A DNA stretch of 19,516 nucleotides from a bacterium (lineage in GTDB: Bacteria; Pseudomonadota; Alphaproteobacteria; Rs-D84; CACZYB01), in contig JAILLX010000082.1 of assembly GCA_024692925.1 (NCBI GenBank), forward strand, positions 1 through 19,516. Reading direction: 5' to 3'. The position numbers were made by a program, and so were the translations under genes. Positions 1 to 7,227 of the stretch are shown piece by piece. How positions within the stretch are numbered: position 1 is the stretch's first letter; every line of letters begins with the position of its first letter. The notes below the pieces were generated by a model that was not told where the DNA came from, did no database searches, and was given only the letters and a program-made list of their open reading frames with translations.

Positions 1-180
1 TATCTATTTTTCCGTGGTTAAAGAAACGACAAAAGGTAAAAGGTTGACCTTTGTCAAAGCTTGTATGGGTAAAGATTTCATGGCTTTCTTTACCCTCCCG
101 ATGGGCGGAATCGTTTCGTAGCTTCTTCCGCCCCTCCAAAAGCTTGGAAAAAACAACCGAACAAAAACCACGGAGGGAAA
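1..180 (+). other. Structured, G+C-richer leader/intergenic region
   Basis: No convincing gene is visible. Bases 61-180 are about 47% G+C by hand count, clearly richer than the rest of the window. Two perfect inverted repeats are present: 67-75 with 87-95 (9 bp, 11-nt loop) and 103-110 with 126-133 (8 bp, 15-nt loop), neither followed by a T-run. The hexamer CCCTCC occurs at 93-98 and 132-137 and is exactly complementary to the GGAGGG Shine-Dalgarno at 172-177. On the minus strand one frame stays open from beyond 181 down to a TAG at 4-6, including a possible 25-codon ORF from the ATG at 81, but without a well-placed ribosome binding site. On the plus strand a frame ends at the TAG at 119-121 and could be the tail of a truncated upstream gene. 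I cannot tell whether this is a regulatory 5' leader or a repeat fragment. Confidence 0.5.
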
Positions 181-567
181 ATGAAGAAAAAACTTATCCT
201 AATGTCAATGCTTTTGACGACCAGTCAGGCATTTGCGAGTATAAGTCTAAATGATATAACAAAAGCCCTTACCAAATATTGTGTACCGAAACCAAACGAT
301 GTTTACAATGGCACTGCCGTTTGTGGATCAGAGTTTGAAAGTAAGTATACGGCTGGTAAAAATTGCGGTTGTTATAATTCAAATTTTATGACTTATGATG
401 AAAGCCTAAGGCATTGTATTGTAAAATGTCCCGCAGGAACACATCCTCGACTTGTCCAACCACAAACAACAAAAAAATGCCCAGGTGGAATGCAAGCAGT
501 AGTTTACAACCCTAATAAACCTGCATGTCCATTTGGATACAATGTTATTCACACAATAAAAAGATAA
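181..567 (+). CDS. Secreted cysteine-rich hypothetical protein (128 aa)
   Basis: I do not recognise the family. Residues 1-19 form a Sec signal peptide: three Lys, a hydrophobic core, then AFA before Ser20, a plausible signal peptidase I site. The mature part of about 109 aa has eight cysteines (34, 48, 62, 64, 79, 83, 100, 116), an even number suited to disulfides formed in the periplasm or outside the cell. Its C-terminal half repeats C-P-x-G motifs (CPAG at 83, CPGG at 100, CPFG at 116), echoing the CPAGT repeats of the next gene. The start follows a strong GGAGGG at 172-177. The next gene begins 12 bp after the stop, so the two are probably co-transcribed and may act together at the surface. 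No catalytic motif is visible; a structural or binding role is inference. Confidence 0.85.
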   Translation: MKKKLILMSMLLTTSQAFASISLNDITKALTKYCVPKPNDVYNGTAVCGSEFESKYTAGKNCGCYNSNFMTYDESLRHCIVKCPAGTHPRLVQPQTTKKCPGGMQAVVYNPNKPACPFGYNVIHTIKR

Positions 568-579
568 AGGAGAAATAAA

Positions 580-1404
580 ATGAAATTAAGAAATATTTTA
601 TCTACAAGTTTAATGTTTATATCTGCACCTGTTTTGGCTGATACATATGTTTGTGAAGCCTGTAGCCCAGGAACATTTTCCAGTGGTTCAACAGAATGTA
701 AGAAATGTCCTGCGGGTACCTATTCATCCTTTGGTGCAACCGAGTGTAAAAAATGTCCAGCCGGAACCTTTTCTGCGGAGGGAGCAACCGAATGTTCTGC
801 ATGTCCAGCATACTATTATTCCAATGCGGGTTCAGCATACTGTGGTCGTTTAAGTTTTAATCTTACAAAAGCAAATGATGCAAAGGAAAGTATAAAAGGA
901 ATATATTATAATATGAGTTTGGGTAATAGCTATAATTGTAGTAGTAGACAATTATATAGTACAGCCGTAAGTGTTGCTGGTAATAATGGTACATGGTATA
1001 GTAGTGCCGAACCATTGTATAAATATTTGCAAGACAATAATCTTAGCGCGAGTCTTTGGTGTAAAGGAGTTCCTTTTAGTCTGTTAGAAGAAAGGTGGTG
1101 GAATGGTGATAAAGCGGCGGGCTTTTGTGTAAATAATCTAAATAATCAAATTTCATCATACAATAGCTCTGCAAAATGTTATATTTCAAGTGACAGACCT
1201 TATGAAACTGATGCATGGACAAGCATTGATTTAACATCATGTAAAACATTACCATGTAATTTTGCTGCTGGTAGTAGGACTTTAACATTAAATCCGGATG
1301 GATATTTATATGTTAGTGGTTCAAAGACAAGTGTAAAATGGACATTATCTGGAAATCATACTCTTCCATGGGATGGTTTTGGTAATCCTGCGGATGCAAA
1401 ATAA
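580..1404 (+). CDS. Secreted protein with TNFR/ephrin-receptor-like CxxC repeats (274 aa)
   Basis: The start has AGGAG a few bases upstream. Residues 1-20 are a signal peptide ending VLA before Asp21. Residues 25-89 are tandem cysteine repeats of period 16 with the pattern C-x2-C-P-A-G-T-[YF]-S-x3-G-A-T-E-C; cysteines lie at 25/28, 40/43, 56/59, 72/75 and 88. This pattern matches the GCC2/GCC3 (ephrin-receptor-like) cysteine-rich repeat known from eukaryotic surface proteins and many bacterial exported proteins. Residues 90-274 form a Ser/Asn/Tyr-rich domain with six more cysteines that I do not recognise. There is no visible C-terminal membrane anchor or sorting signal. The even repeat spacing suggests recent internal duplication. 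A rod-like disulfide-bonded stalk carrying a C-terminal binding domain is an inference. The gene ends the unit: a strong terminator follows. Confidence 0.87.
   Translation: MKLRNILSTSLMFISAPVLADTYVCEACSPGTFSSGSTECKKCPAGTYSSFGATECKKCPAGTFSAEGATECSACPAYYYSNAGSAYCGRLSFNLTKANDAKESIKGIYYNMSLGNSYNCSSRQLYSTAVSVAGNNGTWYSSAEPLYKYLQDNNLSASLWCKGVPFSLLEERWWNGDKAAGFCVNNLNNQISSYNSSAKCYISSDRPYETDAWTSIDLTSCKTLPCNFAAGSRTLTLNPDGYLYVSGSKTSVKWTLSGNHTLPWDGFGNPADAK
652..846 (+). repeat. 48-bp in-frame tandem repeats coding the CxxC units
   Basis: Units run about 697-744, 745-792 and 793-840, with a shorter first unit at 652-696. Each encodes 16 residues starting at the first Cys of a CxxC pair. The second and third units are the most alike; the last has diverged (CPAYYYS in place of CPAGTYS). 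Repeat number could vary between strains by slippage or recombination. Confidence 0.8.
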
Positions 1405-1426
1405 AGGTAATTTTTTACAAAGGATA

Positions 1427-1454
1427 ATCCCCATCACTTGGTGGGGATTTTTTT
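1427..1454 (+). terminator. Rho-independent terminator of the cysteine-rich gene pair
   Basis: A 9-bp stem (1427-1435 with 1440-1448, one G-T wobble) with a 4-nt loop is followed by a run of seven T ending at 1454. It lies 23 bp after the stop of the 274-aa gene. Confidence 0.9.
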
Positions 1455-1456
1455 AT

Positions 1457-1529
1457 ATTGTCATTGTGAGGCATAATCGTGGCAATCCACATAAGACAAA
1501 CATATCTCTGTAAAGTTCGCAATGACAAT
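1457..1529. repeat. REP/RPE-like small palindromic element
   Basis: The 13-nt ends 1457-1469 and 1517-1529 are inverted copies with one mismatch (core TGTCATTG / CAATGACA). Inside, GTGG-CAAT-CCAC at 1479-1490 forms a second small hairpin. The layout of a TGTCATTGxGAG end plus a GTGGCAATCCA core resembles dispersed palindromic elements known from many bacterial genomes, Rickettsiales among them. It sits between the terminator and the 3' end of the tRNA-Ser gene. It is too short to encode a transposase; mobilisation in trans is an inference. Confidence 0.6.
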
Positions 1530-1548
1530 GGAAAAATATTTAATGAAG

Positions 1549-1636
1549 TGGCGGAAGGTACAGGACTCGAACCTGTGGACCAGTATTACCGGTCACGGAT
1601 TAGCAATCCGCTGCATTACCGCTCTGCCAACCTTCC
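1549..1636 (-). tRNA. tRNA-Ser(GCU)
   Basis: The reverse complement folds as a class II tRNA of 88 nt including an encoded CCA (1549-1551). The acceptor stem is GGAAGGT (1630-1636) with ACCTTCC (1553-1559), and the discriminator base is G (1552). The T arm contains GGTTCGAGTCC. The 7-nt anticodon loop TTGCTAA carries anticodon GCT at 1602-1604, reading AGC/AGU serine codons. The long variable arm (GACC...GGTC), typical of tRNA-Ser, confirms the identity. Confidence 0.96.
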
Positions 1637-1650
1637 TAAAAGATAATAGA

Positions 1651-1679
1651 TTTATACATTAATTTTATCCCAATTTCAA
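1651..1679 (-). promoter_or_regulatory. Sigma70-type promoter of the tRNA-Ser gene
   Basis: On the minus strand TTGAAA (1674-1679) and TATAAA (1651-1656) are separated by exactly 17 bp. Initiation would fall about 8 nt before the mature tRNA 5' end at 1636. It lies between the maltokinase stop and the tRNA, giving the tRNA its own transcription. Confidence 0.7.
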
Positions 1680-1694
1680 GGAAAAAATAAAAAT

Positions 1695-3167
1695 CTATTT
1701 ATTATCCAATAAAAGCTCCTTTAGATTATCTATTGGAATAAAAAGCATTTGTGGACGATAGGCAATTTCATAATTGATTTCGTATAAATTACGGCGGAAA
1801 ATTTCTATTTCTAACCATTCTGTATCTATCTCAAGTTCATTTAAAAATGCATCCGATAAATTTTTTATGATTGGTTTTATAATAGAGGTTGCCCACAAAA
1901 GTTTTTCATTGTTTATTTTTCCGCTTTTATCTGTGGCAAAATGTTTTGCAACAACCACAGGTAAATAACCGCTTATTGACCTATACATTCCTGCAATATC
2001 GTACATATAGGAACGCTTTTCCTTTCGTTCGGAAAGTGTTAGGTTTGGTTCACCGGAAAAGTCAATAAACTTTATTTCCTTTGCGGTGGATTCAATCGCC
2101 TGCCCAAGATGGAAATCACCATGAACACGCATCAAAAGCCCCCTATCCTTTCGATGTTCTATTTTATTAAAATTATTGTTTAAAAACTTTGAAATATACT
2201 TTTCCCAATTTTGAAGTGGCGATTGTATATTTAACGCCATATCAGATGAAAGACGGTTGATATTATTTTTTATATTTTCCTTTGTTTCCTGCATCAATGT
2301 TTTTAAACTTTTTTTATATGAGCGTATGTATGACAAAGGAATAGTTTTTGAAATAAGAGATTTATTACCATTAAAACTGGAAAGACATTTTAATAAATCA
2401 GATGTACGTTTTCCAACCGTATGCATAAGTTCGTAAAGATTTTTATATTTTGAAAGAGGTATCACATCAGCATTAGATGCAAATGTATCATCCAAAATAT
2501 CAAGAAGTTTTGCCTTTGATATTTCCCACAAATCACCATTATTTGGAACAAACTCTTGAACAATTCCGATAAATGCACTTTCCCCATTTTCATTTATTAA
2601 GGAAAGATGTCCAAAAGTTTTTGGAACAACCTTGCACCCAGTTTTCATAAGATTGTAATTCATTTCGATTTCAGGATTGGAATCGTGTGTAAACTCAATC
2701 ATTCGTTGTTGTTTAAATGCAAGAACATTATTTCCAACAATCAATGTTGTATTGCTTTGTTCTGCACCCAAAGGTTTTGAACTATCCTTTATATGATTTG
2801 TAATAAAATCAAAACCATCCCATGATTGATATAAAAGTTTATATCCATTGGGCAAAACAAACTCCTTATCCAAATAAATTTCTGTCATCAAAGATGTCCA
2901 ATAGGTAGAAGATTTAAGTGCATCATAGCAAATGCGACCCTTAAATTTCAAAGATGGCTCATTTTCAATTTTTTCAGTAGTAAGTGGCATTACAAAATAT
3001 TGTGGCAAAGAATCTTTTATCAACGCCTTTCCAATAACAAAAAATTTTTTCCCATTATCAAATGTTTGGGATTCAAGAATTATATCCTCGACCCTGTTAT
3101 CAGTAATTTCATTTTTAAAACTACACCAACGTTGTGCATAAATATAATCAAGTAATGTTTTATTCAA
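1695..3167 (-). CDS. mak: Maltokinase (ATP:maltose 1-phosphotransferase), 490 aa
   Basis: Maltokinase makes maltose 1-phosphate, the donor used by GlgE for alpha-glucan synthesis. Residues 1-125 match the position of the family's N-terminal cap domain. The kinase part shows GAEQSNT (134-140), which fits the maltokinase EQSNTS loop, a likely ATP-binding Lys152, and the Brenner-type catalytic stretch HGDFHLGQ (349-356) followed by IDFSGEP (368-374). RSYMYDIAGMYRS near 386-398 and YRPQMLFIPI (470-479) also follow the family. It is stand-alone and about the usual length, not fused to trehalose synthase as often seen. The start is TTG at 3165-3167, with AAGGAAG 6 nt upstream; the ATG before it runs quickly into a stop and no early in-frame ATG exists. 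It diverges from malQ across 70 bp, pointing to shared control of maltodextrin or glycogen metabolism. No glgE, treS or glgB lies in this window. Confidence 0.85.
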   Translation of the reverse strand: MNKTLLDYIYAQRWCSFKNEITDNRVEDIILESQTFDNGKKFFVIGKALIKDSLPQYFVMPLTTEKIENEPSLKFKGRICYDALKSSTYWTSLMTEIYLDKEFVLPNGYKLLYQSWDGFDFITNHIKDSSKPLGAEQSNTTLIVGNNVLAFKQQRMIEFTHDSNPEIEMNYNLMKTGCKVVPKTFGHLSLINENGESAFIGIVQEFVPNNGDLWEISKAKLLDILDDTFASNADVIPLSKYKNLYELMHTVGKRTSDLLKCLSSFNGNKSLISKTIPLSYIRSYKKSLKTLMQETKENIKNNINRLSSDMALNIQSPLQNWEKYISKFLNNNFNKIEHRKDRGLLMRVHGDFHLGQAIESTAKEIKFIDFSGEPNLTLSERKEKRSYMYDIAGMYRSISGYLPVVVAKHFATDKSGKINNEKLLWATSIIKPIIKNLSDAFLNELEIDTEWLEIEIFRRNLYEINYEIAYRPQMLFIPIDNLKELLLDNK

Positions 3168-3182
3168 TTAAAACTTCCTTTA

Positions 3183-3211
3183 TTCATAAAATTATGGTAA
3201 TATTGTATCAT
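3183..3211 (+). promoter_or_regulatory. Candidate malQ promoter in the divergent mak-malQ region
   Basis: TTCATA (3183-3188) and TATCAT (3206-3211) are 17 bp apart and lie 26 bp before the malQ ATG, with GGGGG serving as a rather distant Shine-Dalgarno. The whole gap is 70 bp, so a minus-strand maltokinase promoter must overlap it; I see only a weak candidate for that one. No clear operator is visible. Confidence 0.35.
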
Positions 3212-3237
3212 AAAATAAGGGGGATTTAAATATAAAT

Positions 3238-5400
3238 ATGCCAAATGTTTTAAGAAAATTATCTGAAATTTTTGGAATTACTTCATCTTATGTTGATAAG
3301 ATGGGGGTAAAACATTTTACATCTGATGAACTGAGGAAAACTTTTTTAAAATCTATGGGAATAAAAAATATATCTGAAAAATCTTTGGAAAAAAAGTTAA
3401 TGGATATTGAATATTTTCCATGGATCAATGGATTTGAAGAAAATTATACTTTTTTTGATAATGAAAAAGTTGAAATTGCTTTTTATGTTCCCGCATCATT
3501 TTTGGGTATGTATGCAAAGTTTATCTTTGTTGATGAGGCAGGTGCAAGGGGCGAAACAACAAAACTTTTGGATAAAAAATATTCTGTGAAAACAAAACGA
3601 ATTAATGGAATTACATACCATAAACTTTTACTTTCATTTCGTGGAAAATTTGAACCTGATTACTATAATGTTATTGCAAAAGTTGGTGATACAGAATTTA
3701 AAACTTTTTTGATAATTGCACCAAAAAATTCGTATCTTCCAAAGGCAATAAAAAATAGGGAAAAAATTATCGGACTTAGCGTTCAACTTTATGCTATAAA
3801 ATCAAAAAATAATATGGGAATTGGGGATTTTACCGATTTAAAAAAATTTATAACTTTGGCACATAAATATGGATGTGAATTTGTCGGGATAAATCCGTTG
3901 GGTGTAATGAATTCCAAACCGGATAAGGATGTTTCACCATACAGAACGCTTAGCCGTGAATACATAAATTATATTTACTTGGATTTAAAAAATATTGCTG
4001 ATTTTAAAAATTCAAAAGAAGTACAAAAATATATAAAAACTACACAATATAAAAATCTGCTTTTGAAACTTCAAAATGCAAAATTTATAAACTATAAATC
4101 CGTATTTAGTTTCAAACTTAAAATTTTAAAATTAATGTACGAACATTTTAAAAAATATGAAATTGAAAAAAATACTGTCCGTGCAAGATATTTTAAAAAA
4201 TTTTTACATAGCGAAGGGGAAAAACTTCAAAACCTTTGTTTGTTTGAAGCAATACTTGAAAAAGAAAATTCATATTGGAAAAATTGGGAAAATAAACTTT
4301 TTGATATAAATTCCGAAGCAGTAGAAAAATTTAAAAAATTGCATAAGGATAAAATAAATTTCTATGCCTACACTCATTGGCTTTCGAATATACAACTGGA
4401 AGAAGTTCAAAGTTTGGTTAAAAAACTTAAAATGAAAATTGGCCTTTATTTAGATATTCCAGTTGGTGCCTCATCCGATAGTGCAGAGGTGTGGGAAAAA
4501 CCTTCGCATTTTATGGATGAAATCGATATTGGTACGCCACCCGACACCATAAGACCAAAGGGGCAAACATGGGGACTTATTCCACCGAATCCATTTGAAA
4601 TGAAAAAAAATCATTATGTGGTTTTCAGGAATCTTTTACGAAAAACTATGAAATATGCAAATGCGATAAGGCTTGATCATTCGTTCAGTCTTATGCGACT
4701 TTTCTGTATATCCGTAAAAAAAGGTGGAGCATATATAAATTATGATTTCAAAGATATGGTCGCAATACTTTGCCTTGAAAGTCATAAAAATAAATGCTTG
4801 GTTATTGGTGAAGATTTGGGAAATGTGCCTGATGGATTTCCGGAAATGATGAAAGAACATAATATATTTTCAAATAAAATTCTTTTCCGGCAAAAGGATG
4901 AAAATGGTAATTTTTTGGATACCAATAAATACCCTTATTATTCACTTTGTCAGGTAAGTACCCATGATCAGGCAACCAGTTGTGGTTATTGGATTGCCGA
5001 GGATATTGAGGTAAATAACAAATGTCATCTTCTTCCAAAGCAGGAACATTATTTTGCTAATATCAACGAAAGGGATGAGGAGCGTGAAGATTTTATAAGG
5101 ATACTTAAAAAAACAAAATCTTTTTACAAAAATAATGAAAAAAGTTTTATAAAAAATCTTCATGGTGATAATGTTCCAAAAAATCTTGAATATTCATTTA
5201 ATATCTATGGAATGAAAACAAACTGTGCAATATTCCTTATAAAAACGGCCGATGTTTATGGGCAGGTGGAAATGGAAAATGTCCCTGGGACCGTGGATGA
5301 ATATCCGAATTGGAGGGTAAGACTGCCAATACTTTTGGATGATATTGAAACGGATGGAAGAATGAGGAAATTTTTCAAAGAAATGAAAAAACACAGATAA
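3238..5400 (+). CDS. malQ: 4-alpha-glucanotransferase (amylomaltase), GH77, 720 aa
   Basis: This enzyme moves maltodextrin segments between alpha-1,4-glucans and releases glucose, in the cytoplasm. Length and an N-terminal extension of about 165 residues match the longer E. coli-type MalQ rather than the short amylomaltases. Family motifs run in order: GIGDFTDL (194-201), SPYRTLSREY (233-242), GLYLDIPVG (402-410), PPDTIRPKGQTWGL (434-447), AIRLDHS with the presumed nucleophile Asp480, VIGEDLG with acid/base Glu525, STHD with Asp577, and NVPGTVDEYPNWR (681-693). All three catalytic acids are present. It is divergent from maltokinase, so maltodextrin recycling and maltose phosphorylation are probably coordinated. 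The start has no competing in-frame ATG nearby. Codon use is strongly AT-biased, like its neighbours. Confidence 0.95.
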   Translation: MPNVLRKLSEIFGITSSYVDKMGVKHFTSDELRKTFLKSMGIKNISEKSLEKKLMDIEYFPWINGFEENYTFFDNEKVEIAFYVPASFLGMYAKFIFVDEAGARGETTKLLDKKYSVKTKRINGITYHKLLLSFRGKFEPDYYNVIAKVGDTEFKTFLIIAPKNSYLPKAIKNREKIIGLSVQLYAIKSKNNMGIGDFTDLKKFITLAHKYGCEFVGINPLGVMNSKPDKDVSPYRTLSREYINYIYLDLKNIADFKNSKEVQKYIKTTQYKNLLLKLQNAKFINYKSVFSFKLKILKLMYEHFKKYEIEKNTVRARYFKKFLHSEGEKLQNLCLFEAILEKENSYWKNWENKLFDINSEAVEKFKKLHKDKINFYAYTHWLSNIQLEEVQSLVKKLKMKIGLYLDIPVGASSDSAEVWEKPSHFMDEIDIGTPPDTIRPKGQTWGLIPPNPFEMKKNHYVVFRNLLRKTMKYANAIRLDHSFSLMRLFCISVKKGGAYINYDFKDMVAILCLESHKNKCLVIGEDLGNVPDGFPEMMKEHNIFSNKILFRQKDENGNFLDTNKYPYYSLCQVSTHDQATSCGYWIAEDIEVNNKCHLLPKQEHYFANINERDEEREDFIRILKKTKSFYKNNEKSFIKNLHGDNVPKNLEYSFNIYGMKTNCAIFLIKTADVYGQVEMENVPGTVDEYPNWRVRLPILLDDIETDGRMRKFFKEMKKHR

Positions 5401-5432
5401 AAAAATTCCCCGCCAATTGACGGGGTATTTTT
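5401..5432. terminator. Bidirectional terminator between malQ and the ABC exporter
   Basis: The stem CCCCG/CGGGG (5408-5412 with 5421-5425), with an inner C-G pair around AATT, is flanked by an A-run on the left and TATTTTT on the right. It can therefore end transcription both rightward (malQ) and leftward (ABC exporter, stop codon at 5431-5433). Confidence 0.85.
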
Positions 5433-7227
5433 ATACATTTTCCGATTTTGATTTTTTGAACTGCATATTATAAAGTTTTGCATACTCGCCATTTTTCGCA
5501 AGTAGGGTTTCGTGGTTGCCCTGCTCTATGATTTCACCCTTTTCAATAACGTAAATCATATCCGCATTTTTTATTGTAGAAAGGCGGTGTGCAATAACAA
5601 TTGTAGTTCTGTTCTTCATCAAATTATCAAGTGCGGTTTGAACTTCAAATTCCGACTCTGTATCCAATGCAGATGTTGCCTCATCAAGAAGAAGAATTGG
5701 TGCATTTTTGATAATAGCACGGGCAATGGAAAGTCGTTGCTTTTGACCACCAGAAAGACGAACACCCTTTTCACCAATTCGGGTATTATATCCTTCACTC
5801 ATTGCCATAATGAAATCATAAGCATTTGCAGATTTCGAAGCATCAACAACTTCTTCATCAGAAACGGTTTTATATTCTTTTTCACCCTTTCCGTATGCAA
5901 TATTATTTCTGATGGTATCATCGAACAAGATTACTTCCTGACTTACAAGAGAAGTATTTTGGCGAAGAGATTTTTGTGACAGAGTTCTTATATCTTTACC
6001 ATCGATAAGTATTTGTCCAGATGTTGTTTCAAAAAAACGAGGTATCAAATTTACAATAGTTGTTTTTCCACCACCACTTGCCCCGACAAGTGCAACTGTT
6101 TTTCCAGCAGGAATTGTCATATTGATATGTTTCAAAATAGGCTTTCCTTTTTCATATTCAAAACATACATCTTTGAATTCAATATTTCCTTTAACCGAAG
6201 TTAAATCAATTGCATTGCTATCATCTTTGATTGATGGTTTAGTATCAATAATTTCGTATACACGTTCGGCACTTACCATCGCAGTTTGAAGTTGTACACG
6301 GAAATTGATAAGAGATTTTAATGGTTTATAAACTGAAACCCAAGCGCCCAAGAACGTGACAAAACCTCCGGTTGTAAGACTTCCATTCGCAATTTGCATA
6401 CCTCCGAAAATAATAATTCCAGACAAAATAAATCCAGATAAACCTTCGATAACAGGTGTTGTAATTGCAGTATTTTTTACAACACTCATAGAAATTTTAA
6501 ACATATTGTTAAGAATACCTTTTATCCTTGATGCTTCGAAATTTTCCATACAATATGATTTTATAATTTTTATATTTTGTAAAGATTCAGAAATTTGACT
6601 TACAAAATTGGCACTTTGCTGTGTACTATTTTTCATAGCACTTTTTACCTTTTTATTTATTAACCCTATTGCAATAGCACCAATTGGGAAAAATAAGAAA
6701 ATAACTAAACACATTTTCCATGAATAAAATAACATAAGTCCAAACATAGAAACACATGTAATTAAATCCTTAAAAATATGAGTAATAAAGTTAATTGCAA
6801 TATTTGTAATAGCATTACAATCATTTATAATACGGGACAACATTTGACCACTGGAATTTTTATTAAAATACATCATATCAAGAGAGATAAGATGTGAAAA
6901 AACTCTTTGTTGTATGGCTTGTACAGTCTTTGTACTTATGTGTGATAAAATTAAGGTTTGCGAAAAATAAAACCAACCCTTTACAAAATAAAGAATAATA
7001 ACTTGACCACAAAGTAATGCCAAAACTTTGTTATCCCTGTCAATAAATCCATTATCAAAAATTGGTTTTAAAAGGGAAACAGAATATGCCTCAGTAAGTG
7101 CAGTAAGCGATGTCAAAATCATAGCACCAACCAAAGCCCAAATATATTTTTTGGTATGTTCACGCCAAATACGTTTCAATATTCCAACATTAAGGCCGTC
7201 TTTTTTATCTTTTTTCTTTTTAAACAT
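5431..7227 (-). CDS. MsbA-like ABC exporter, fused permease-ATPase (598 aa)
   Basis: A half-transporter of the ABCB/MsbA type that would dimerise in the inner membrane. Residues 25-315 hold the six-helix transmembrane domain, with hydrophobic stretches near 30-50, 70-92, 142-168, 172-190, 258-278 and 285-300. The nucleotide-binding domain shows Walker A GASGGGKTT (382-390), Q-loop Gln430, signature LSGGQ (491-495), Walker B ILLLDE (511-516) and switch His547. This is a complete ATPase site. In Gram-negatives the closest role is flipping lipid A-core or another lipid; the substrate cannot be read from sequence, so I give no symbol. The start lies inside the end of ftsH (ATGTTTAA, 8-bp overlap), so translation is probably coupled to ftsH. 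It ends the long minus-strand unit at a bidirectional terminator. Confidence 0.93.
   Translation of the reverse strand: MFKKKKDKKDGLNVGILKRIWREHTKKYIWALVGAMILTSLTALTEAYSVSLLKPIFDNGFIDRDNKVLALLCGQVIILYFVKGWFYFSQTLILSHISTKTVQAIQQRVFSHLISLDMMYFNKNSSGQMLSRIINDCNAITNIAINFITHIFKDLITCVSMFGLMLFYSWKMCLVIFLFFPIGAIAIGLINKKVKSAMKNSTQQSANFVSQISESLQNIKIIKSYCMENFEASRIKGILNNMFKISMSVVKNTAITTPVIEGLSGFILSGIIIFGGMQIANGSLTTGGFVTFLGAWVSVYKPLKSLINFRVQLQTAMVSAERVYEIIDTKPSIKDDSNAIDLTSVKGNIEFKDVCFEYEKGKPILKHINMTIPAGKTVALVGASGGGKTTIVNLIPRFFETTSGQILIDGKDIRTLSQKSLRQNTSLVSQEVILFDDTIRNNIAYGKGEKEYKTVSDEEVVDASKSANAYDFIMAMSEGYNTRIGEKGVRLSGGQKQRLSIARAIIKNAPILLLDEATSALDTESEFEVQTALDNLMKNRTTIVIAHRLSTIKNADMIYVIEKGEIIEQGNHETLLAKNGEYAKLYNMQFKKSKSENV

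Noticed and set aside
4..81. A 25-codon minus-strand ORF in the leader region
   Set aside because: The nearest GGGAGG is 11 nt from the ATG and there is no family match; kept only as part of the description of the leader.
51..254. A 67-codon + strand frame from a TTG, overlapping the first cysteine-rich gene
   Set aside because: No ribosome binding site, no recognisable product, and it overlaps a gene with a clear signal peptide and Shine-Dalgarno in another frame.
652..846. Regular 48-bp repeats considered as a CRISPR-like array
   Set aside because: Repeats are contiguous, in frame and protein-coding, with no unique spacers.
5512..5979. A 155-codon + strand open frame antisense to the ABC exporter ATPase domain
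   Set aside because: The minus strand encodes a complete ABC ATPase with all motifs; the antisense translation is Cys/Asn-rich low-quality sequence without a start signal.
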